The notes beneath the pieces are model-generated. The model saw nothing but the letters and a program-made list of their open reading frames with translations, had not been told where the DNA came from and did no database searches. A stretch of 64,000 nucleotides of DNA from Aquatica leii (lineage: Eukaryota > Arthropoda > Insecta > Coleoptera > Lampyridae): assembly GCA_035610365.1 (NCBI GenBank), contig CM069435.1, positions 20,821,123 to 20,885,122 of the forward strand. The letters run 5' to 3'. Of this stretch, positions 56,230-64,000 are shown one piece after another. The first letter of the stretch is position 1. Each line of letters starts with the position of its first letter. The translations under genes were made by a program, and so were the position numbers.

Positions 56230-56984
56230 TATGTGTCGGGTGAAGGCTTGACAAAATTTCTTTTGTCGGCGTTAGAGAAAGAAGACTTAAATATCAACGA
56301 TTTGCGGGGTCAGAGTTACCAAAATGGGGCAAATATGCGTGGTAGGCATAATGGTCTACGGAAAAACTTTTGGATTTTAATCCGATAGCTTTCTTTGTTC
56401 CTTGTTGCAATCATACTCTAAATTTAGTCGTCAATGATGCCGCAAAATCGAATACTTTAAGCATCATTTTTTGTTCTTTAGTTCAAAAACTGTTTGTATT
56501 TTTTTCAGCTTCTACTAAACGCTGATCAATTCTGAAATCTAATTTATCTAATGTAACAAGTTTAACTTTAAAACCTTTATCGGATACTCGATGGTCTAGT
56601 AGAATAGATGCAATAATTCCTTTAAGATATCAATTTGGGGAGGTTTATGATACTCTGTTTAAACTAAGCGAAGGAAACTTTAAAAATAACGTAAAAAATT
56701 TGACTGCATCATTGGCCAAAAAATTGCATAATTTTGAGTTCATTTGCATTCTTATATTGTGGTATAATATTTTAAGTAAGGTAACATTGTTAGTAAAATT
56801 ATTCGAAAACCGAACTTTGATGTTGCTCAGTGTTGTAATCATTTAAATAATTTATTTACTAATTATTTTTTAATGCTCTAGATGTAATCATAACATCATT
56901 GAATGAGAGATTCCAAATATTTTCTTCTTACTTTAATAATTTCGCGTTTTTATGGAATATTGATAAATTTTAAAATTATTCTGA
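56230..56984. other. Spacer, possible N-terminal remnant of piggyBac 2
   Basis: The N-terminal part of the minus-strand transposase would lie here, but no block is recognisable. Confidence 0.3.
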
Positions 56985-57179
56985 AAACGATCAATTAGAA
57001 TTATGTCAAGAAGTTGAAAATTTATTAAACGACAAAACTCGCAATGAACAAGACATAACTGCCGTCGAATTTGTTAAAGAATTGCAATATTTACAAAATT
57101 TTGATAAAAAAGTTATTATGTCCCCAGAAGAAGCTTTAAATTATATAACAATTAACAACCAAGTTTACCAGATGGCTTC
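56985..57179 (+). pseudogene. Unrecognised open fragment
   Basis: A clean 64-codon frame: ENDQLELCQEVENLLNDKTR, DITAVEFVKELQYLQNF, VIMSPEEALNYITINNQVY, then a stop just before the Penelope-like frame. It is Glu/Asn-rich with heptad-like Leu spacing. It resembles uncharacterised transposon-associated proteins I have seen in insects, but I cannot name the family. Junction with the following fragment may be an insertion point. Confidence 0.45.
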
Positions 57180-57182
57180 CGA

Positions 57183-57644
57183 GTGAAATCTCCGATACCA
57201 GGAACAAGAGCCCTCAAGATACTGGAACGAGCAAGTTTTGCGCTTATCCGGGCACAAATCAACCACCATCGATGGAAGAAAACTTTATTACTCCAAGACG
57301 CCACACAAAGATTCGAGGAAATAAAAGAGTTCACATTGGAAGAAGATTACACACCAATATTCTGCAAAATAGACGCTGCTTGCGAGAAGGTACGACAGCT
57401 ACACCATGAAACACACGACAAAAAATGGGGTAAACTTACACGAAACCAACAGAAAGCAACCGACAACCAAAAGAATGCAAGGAGAACCATAGTCAACATA
57501 TCAACACATCCACTGTCTGCTACGGAAACGACTCTATTAGAAAAAAGGCTCAATTTTTTGATAACACCAAAACACGTGCCTGTACTAGATATCATTGGTG
57601 CCGGGCGTGATCCTGAGAGATACACATGGCGGTCAACGTGTTAA
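57183..57644 (+). pseudogene. Penelope-like element, N-terminal fragment
   Basis: A 153-codon open frame with basic, helical composition. Its end (TIVNISTHPLSATETTLLEK, RLNFLITPKHVPVLDIIGAG) matches the conserved segment just before the reverse transcriptase in Penelope-like proteins (a 'xxNLSxxxL...LLxxGLNFxxxP' type block). RT and GIY-YIG do not follow; the frame stops at 57642. It could be the missing front half of the kind of element at 21217, though the two are far apart. Confidence 0.6.
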
Positions 57645-60049
57645 TAAAGTTTATAATGCACTGTTTCAATATGAAACTTTTATTTACAGAGGTAAATATT
57701 TAGTATTAAAATAAAATTCTGTTTGCTGTTCCAAATCATTTAAAAATAAGAAAATATTAATCTTTTAGTTTTTGCAGATAAACTATTTGACGTTCTGGTA
57801 TTGTCAATGTTTATTATTTGTCTAATTTGAATTTCTTAAATAGCATCTCGAACGGCCACGAATGATTGCCTATCGCTAACAAGCCTAGTTTACACTTTTT
57901 GTTTAGTTGACTGTACATGAAAACGTGGAAATCGGTTAGGGACAAGTCTGCTAACTGATTGATTTTTACGACATTGTGAATTTGATTACAGTTAACAACA
58001 ATATAGATGAAATTATGGTAGTTGTCAGTGACTAAAAACGACCAGAGAATTTTTGATTTCACTTAGGTGTTGAGAAAGTAACTTGCTTAAAAAACATTTG
58101 AACCAGTATAGACAAAACAAAATAATCTTGACGTTCAGATGTTTATACAAAGAAATACAGTATGCGTTCGTATATAATTAAATTTTTAACAATAAGTAGG
58201 TAGAATCTTTCTGTTAATAATTAAGTATAAAATGAATAAGTAATTTGGCAAGACTTGTTTAAAAAACGATAGTCATTAAGATTCTTTTAAAAAATGCTAA
58301 AGTCAAGTGACAAAGTAATTATTACAAGGTTTTATAAATTTTAATTAAGGTTAAAATTCGGCGAACAAAAAGCGTCTACACTGTATTCATTTCGGTCTTA
58401 ATTGCAAGGTAGCGTTGATTAATTTTTAATTCTCTCAATGATTACCGCTGAGCCACAACTGTTCTAATTATATGTTGTTTTAGTTTGGGATAATTGAGCA
58501 TTGGAAAATTGGGCTATTAAATTTACTTTATTGGCAAAGAACCGCTTCGTTCTTTAAGTTATCCTTAAATCTTTTTAACGGATGCATAATTGATACCTTG
58601 ATCCATCTCGATTACCACCTGATTCAAACTACAACAAATAAATTTTTATATAATCTTATAATTAAATCAGAAAAATCAAATATAAACTACGAGTATAATT
58701 ATATTTTTCTCGGGGAAAAACTCGTGTACATTAACAAGATTAATTTCTGCACATATCAACAGATACGTTTCGTGGTCATAGATCATGTTAAGGCCGCGCA
58801 GTAATCCTCATTATTTCTAATTGTCCCCGGGTACGTGCTAACGGGTAGCATCCCTCCAGCTGTACCGAAAAGCTCGTAAGCTACAACGGCTACATCACTG
58901 TTTCAATATACGTCTGGTCTACTGGGCACATATGTATCTATACAGGGCTCTGGTAGTATATTACAATTAACCCGAGCTCCACGGCACTACTAATATTTTC
59001 CTAATTTGCCGTAGAAGAAATTTTTTAAGGCGAAACTCTTTCGGGTATAGACAAAAGCAAATAAAATCCATCTTGTAGACAAGTCAATATTAATTCTATT
59101 AAAGACGGTTAGGCATGTTTGTTCGATAAATCTAGATGAGGGTAAATCAAAGCCAACATTTCGTTAAATTAGACCCTAAAATATGGCACCGAAAACAAGT
59201 TAAATGACAATATTTGTGAGAAGGGAAGAGAAATTAAAAACGTGCTTAGATCTAAACGCACGCTTTGCCCACGTACAGACGTCAATTCTTTAGCCTGTAA
59301 AAAGATTAATAACTATGCGTCCTAAATAAGTCATAAAAACACCTTCTCAGACGTCTGAAAACACCCCCAAATTATTTCGTATTAAAATTTTTAAAATAAT
59401 ATATATATATTGCGGTGTGTTTATTTCTTCTGCTGCCTCATCTGTTTTAATGAAGAACGAAATGAAAAGTAATTGTAATTCCATCAAATACATCTGGTCC
59501 GCTGTACATTAGCCGGCAGTTTCACATTATAAAGCTACAAAAAAGAAAATCTCTTTCAAATTAACATTGTGCTACTGGTTTTTGTTAATGGAAGCTCGCA
59601 ACTCAAAACTCATTTTCACTTCGGTTATTAATGTGCATGAGGAAGGCAGTTCTGACAGTGAATCCTATCTTGATATATATTTCTGTGAACAAATTTTAAT
59701 TGAAAGAATGACTTTTCTTGCAAGTTTTTATTATACACCTTCGACGTTCTATTCTAAAATTTAAAATTAAACTCGAACAAAGAACAAATCGAAATTAAAT
59801 TTTTGATTAATTACGGTCGATCTAAATTATAAAAAGCAATATTCACACTTCTCAAGATAATCATTAATTATCTATTTGTTTTTGTTGTTTTACTAACACA
59901 ATTACTAATCAAAATGTTACTTCAATTAAAATCTTGTTAATTAGTTGTTAATTAATTAATAATTACTTTTTGAAACGCTCTACAATTCACACATTACAGT
60001 GTTTGCAATTTAAGTTGATTTGTACTGCTTTTTTAATTATATATTTTGT
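57645..60049. other. AT-rich stretch
   Basis: No recognised genes. A less AT-rich patch at 58800-59000 has no coding motif that I can identify. Confidence 0.4.
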
Positions 60050-61720
60050 TATTGTTACTGTTTAGGTTGTGAATATTGTAAAGTTAGCACAGCACATCTG
60101 TGCAACTACTAATTGCAAAAAATTGAGTTTTATTGTTAAATTAGTTAAGACTAGATTACATTAGTTTACATTTATATGTAATAAAAAAACAATATTATTC
60201 AACGGTAGAACAAAGTAAGATACAAATTTCATACAGACAAGAAATAAGTTAAATTTTTTTTTTGAAAATCTTGCATACATTAGTACTACTCTCCTCTTCT
60301 GAAAATTTATTTGTGACATTCTACACTTACGTCAGGTATTTGTATATAGACAAATGTGTTAATCGACTCTTAGACAATATTTTTCGTGTGATAGTAATGT
60401 ATAAATTATAGTAAGTTGTTTTAAATAAATTAGTCTTAAAATTTGTTACAAGTGGTGTCAGGTGTCAGGTTGCAACCTTAACGTGTAAATAAACAAAAAA
60501 GTGATTAGTACGTGCTCACGTGTTTGTTTCTAGAGTGTAATTATAATTGTTTCAGTTTGTTAAATGTGTGCATTTAAGTTAATAATAAAGAATCGGTCGT
60601 TATTAAAATACAGTGCTAAAAATTAAAATAATAAGTGAAAGAACAATGACGACAAACCAACTTTGTGATTTAAAAGTAGCGGATTTAAAAAGAGAACTAG
60701 AAGAACGTGATTTAGAAATAAGTGGTGCTAAATTGTGTTACGACATCGCGAAAATTTGGTAAAGAACGGAATAGACGTTGATTCGTATTTGTTTGAAGTT
60801 CTCGAAGTAATAGATTTTGATAGCTTTATTAGAAAAATTGATAAAAGTTCTAAAAAAATAGAAGGAGGACTGTCCAAACATTCTAAAAAGTTAGAGAAAA
60901 AATCTAGAAGTTTAAAAGAAAAAATAAAGACTATTGAAAAACAAATACATACAAATTAGTGTAGAGAACCAGACTAAAACTGTTCAAGAAGAAATGCAAA
61001 ACGTAGCAAAGTAGTAGAAGACAAGCTAGAGCAAAAATTAAGAGAAAGAATACAACTGCTTAAAGAAAGAACAAATCAAATAAATTGCCACAGTGAAGGA
61101 AGCGTTAAGAGCAAAGATTTAATCATGGGCTATCAGGAAAAAACTACTAAGTTTAAATTTGTACATCAATATTTTGATGGTAAAGTTCCATGCTCAACTT
61201 AATACAAACAGTTTAAAACCGCAGTTATAGTTAATGGGCGGAGCAGGAAACAGAAAGCGACGTCTTTAATAGTGGTCTTACGTGGAGAAACGCTTGGAAT
61301 TTTGCAGACTGCTTCTGAACACCTACTAAAAAATTACAAATTTTTAATTTCACGTTTGGTAATGATATATGTAGATTCTCATCTTCAACAAGTGTACCAA
61401 GCCCAAATAAAAAATCGTGTTCAGAAAACTGCAAAACTTGCGTATCTTACAGCATCAGATACTTTCTTAAAGCAATTGGCTATTTAAACCTTTTGTAGAC
61501 GGCCTCCGAAACAACAAAAAGCAGCAGATTCTACGGTTAGCTCAACCTAAAACATTGGATGACGATTTAACACACGCCTTAGACCTTAGAGTTTGAAGCA
61601 GCGAAACAAGCAATCTCGAAATAAGAGTACTCTTGAACTGGAAAACAAACGTCCGACGACCAACCTAGGAGTGCTTTGGGTAAAAACATTTAAGCATGCT
61701 GAGCACATTAAGACTTTTTG
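60050..61720 (+). mobile_element. Ty3/Gypsy element 2, gag only
   Basis: A leader with AGTGGTGTCAGGTGTCAG near 60450, the usual LTR/primer-binding junction form of insect Gypsy elements, precedes a gag gene. No pol follows. The left LTR boundary is not defined and the 3' part is lost. Confidence 0.65.
60646..61700 (+). pseudogene. Gypsy gag with N-terminal SAP-like domain, broken
   Basis: It begins MTTNQLCDLKVADLKRELEE followed by RDLEISGAKL, a SAP-type DNA-binding motif used by some insect Gypsy Gags. After a frame shift the frame shows NGIDVDSYLFEVLE and a Lys-rich coiled coil (KIDKSSKKIEGGLSKHSKKL). The gag core then appears in pieces: HLQQVYQAQIKNRVQKTAKL, LTASDTFLKQLAI, and LRLAQPKTLDDDLTHALD. 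The uninterrupted SDTFLKQLAI here shows where the solo LTR entered element 1. Confidence 0.8.
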
Positions 61721-61756
61721 AGAGTAAAAAACGGTCTTCTTAAGCAATATAAATAA

Positions 61757-62275
61757 AATAAACTGCAGTTGGTAGTGCCAAAAAACCGAGTGTCACAGGT
61801 GTTGCAGCATCTGCACAATGACACATCAGGAAGACATTTTGGCGAGAAGAAAATGTTACGTGCAAAAATTTCATAACGTAATACCCTGTATATTGGTTGA
61901 ATTAAAATTAGATTCCGGTTTTGACGCCCTCTGCCGATTTTTTTTGTTACTGTCATTTGCTGTCAAGACGTTAAGCTGACAACTACCTAAAATGGCCTGA
62001 TGCCTAGAAAATTTCAAGGGCGCGAAAAATAAACTGCAGTTGGTAGTGCCAAAAAACGGAGTGTCACAGGTGTTGCAGCATCTGCACAATGATACATCAG
62101 GAGGACATTTTAGCGAGAAGAAAATGTTACGTGCAAAAATTTCATAACGTAATACTCTGTATATTAGTTGAATTAAAATTAGATTCCGGTTTTGACGCCT
62201 TCTGCCGATTTTTCTTGTTACTGTCATTGACTGTCAAAACGTTAAGCTGACAACTACCTAAAATAGCCTGTTTCG
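61757..62275. repeat. Two-copy tandem repeat, 271-bp period
   Basis: AACTGCAGTTGGTAGTGCC at 61761 recurs at 62032. The ~245-bp core ends CTGACAACTACCTAAAAT-GGCCTG in the first copy and nearly the same in the second. The copies differ at few bases. They generate two spurious minus-strand open frames with the same peptide. Probably a tandemly inserted non-autonomous element. Confidence 0.88.
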
Positions 62276-64000
62276 TTTAAAACTGGAAGTTTCTAACTAC
62301 ACCAACTGTAATAGAAATGAAATTATAAATTCATTACGTATTTAAAGTACTTTATTCGTCACAAGGTAAGCTATTTACATCCGTTTTGTTAGGATTATTT
62401 GGTAATTTCTTTCTTAATTTGATAGCCGTTTCGCCACGCTTTAACCACATGTTTCTATTTAATAAAGAACAATGGGGGATTAACATCGATAAAAACTTTC
62501 ATGAGACGAGTATAACTCTGTAAGTCCTACGTTTAAAACTAAAAAACCAAAGACAAGAACTTTTGTTCGAGATCCTACTCATGCGGCAAACACCTGCAAG
62601 ACCAACTTTTATTGAATCTGTACAACAGCATTCCATAATCGGGTTATGTTATGTGTACTTTGTTTTAACTGTAATTAACTTTCGCGAGTCATTGTGTTGA
62701 CACGATTTTCTATTCAAATTTATTCCAGGCTCACTCAACGGGGAAAACGTTTTCTTCGAACAAGTAGGTACTGGATTGTGGGTAAGTTTATTTAATTATT
62801 TTGTCGTTGTCAGAAAAGTCATTCACGGAATTTTTGCTTATGTTAACTTCCGTAATTACAATCATTGTGTCAATACCATTGAAATAGTTTCACTAATAAT
62901 TTTGTGTGTATCGCATGCTGTGTACAAACGATATTTATTACGAAATTTTCTTCGGTTGTGTGTTGCCGATACTTCTGGAATTTATGGATTGAAAATGACA
63001 TAAACTCTTGTTAATAATTTGCGTTATTAAATTAAAGTTTTTATACCTGTTTAATGTTTCTTTTATGGTAACATACCTTTCTCTTTTATTGTGGTTACCC
63101 GAACATCAGAGTAACAAGGATTACGAACCTATAAATTCGTTTACAAGCTTGGACCGTCTGTCTTGATCGAGACAGAAGTGTTAATTATAAAAGATCTGGC
63201 GCATTTAATTATTATTTACTTGAACCTCCCCTATCTCCGACTGTGTGAGTTGGCCGTGCAAGGTTCGTAAGACCTATCAGCTGTGTAACAAAAACCTTAA
63301 GAAAAGTTTGAAAAAAATTCTACTGAGTGAACTGCAAAGAGGACGTCATAGAATGGTGCCCTAAGTGCACGGTTTGTAAATCAGAAAACGGTTCAGAAAA
63401 AAACGCAAAGCACCAATAAAACAATATAACGTGTGAAGTCCTTTAGAGAAAATAGCGATTGACATTAGAAGGCCGTTCCCAGATCCTGATTCTTGAGCTA
63501 TATGTAATTGTCATCCAAAACAACAGGCCTAAGAGGCTCGTTTGACGTGACTTGTCGTATATGAGTAAAGACGTCAATAACGCTTCTTCGATTTTAGATG
63601 CTAAACAAACACAGGCCATTGCTTTTTATTCGACAGAATGGCGAACTAAACTTTTTAAATAATAAAAACGTTGTAGCAAAACTTGCCCTGTAGCCTTTGT
63701 TACACGAGGCTTTGATTTCATTTTTCATACCATCGCTTTGGTTTCTAAATTATCTTCAGGTAATAGTTGGTTCTTTAAAATCAATACGATTTTTCTATAC
63801 GGTTTTGTATTGTTTTTTATTACCACCGTAATTTTATCATTTTTATTTGAACCCATATTCATTTTGGTAGCGATGGATTATCACACAAAATTAACGTTTT
63901 AATAAAAAAGTTGTTCTGCCGGTTCCGATAAAATTACATTCCGGCTAAGGCCGCAAGTTTAAGTCTGCACTATTTCAAAGAGATTACCGATTGTTAGAAA
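62276..64000. other. Stretch without recognisable genes
   Basis: AT-rich with a slightly richer patch at 63200-63600. No domain motifs or RNA genes recognised. Confidence 0.4.

Noticed and set aside
61708-62227. Two minus-strand frames with the same peptide (CRCCNTCDT)
   Set aside because: They are read from a 271-bp non-coding tandem repeat; identity reflects the DNA duplication and not a protein family.
1-64000. CRISPR arrays, bacterial operons, tRNA or rRNA genes, telomeric TTAGG arrays
   Set aside because: None seen. Repeats are transposon subterminal arrays, satellites or tandem duplications, and the gene structure is eukaryotic.

Overview
The window is visibly AT-rich eukaryotic DNA with short GT-AG introns. 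It is crowded with decayed transposable elements of families typical of insect genomes: IS630-Tc1-mariner, pogo/Tigger, piggyBac, hAT/BED-like, Ty3/Gypsy, R1-like and Jockey/CR1-like LINEs, and Penelope-like elements. An insect chromosome, possibly a beetle, is the most natural reading, but the species is inference. No gene that is clearly a host gene is complete here. One clean open segment on the minus strand (31160-31345) is the best candidate host exon.

Layout: 1.6-2.0 kb holds a BED-finger gene remnant with a recognisable intron. 2.1-4.3 kb is a mariner-like element with TA duplication, ~472-bp terminal inverted repeats (TIRs) and a DD41D-spaced transposase. Three members of one transposon family follow at 4.85-7.88 kb (A), 8.34-12.60 kb (B) and 27.35-30.60 kb (C). 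Each has a perfect, different 8-bp target duplication and encodes parts of the same unusual transposase. Each also carries its own subterminal array of short repeats. 14.8-18.25 kb is a TIR element with an R1-like LINE fragment inside it. 20.05-20.43 kb holds two strong hairpins. 21.2-22.5 kb is a Penelope-like fragment flanked by pseudo-LTRs. Three pogo-like elements lie at 22.6-25.5, 32.3-34.8 and 35.1-37.4 kb.

The most striking signal is a pair of type I hammerhead ribozymes on the minus strand at 26133-26196 and 39008-39071. All three core helices and an outer stem I helix are intact, and stems I, II and III all show compensatory base changes between the two copies. The second copy sits in a 343-bp tandem arrangement, as in animal retrozymes and Penelope pseudo-LTRs. 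A 27-bp perfect hairpin then joins it to a TATA/initiator promoter and a Gypsy element.

From 39 kb on: a Gypsy element split by an 860-bp solo LTR (target duplication ACCT), satellite-like monomers, a 460-bp tandem repeat, a minus-strand LINE with endonuclease fused to reverse transcriptase by deletion, two piggyBac remnants facing each other, a Penelope N-terminal fragment, a second Gypsy gag copy with SAP domain, and a 271-bp tandem repeat. Long AT-rich stretches between these hold nothing I can identify. Nearly all coding sequence is broken by stops and frameshifts; the second pogo element is the best preserved.
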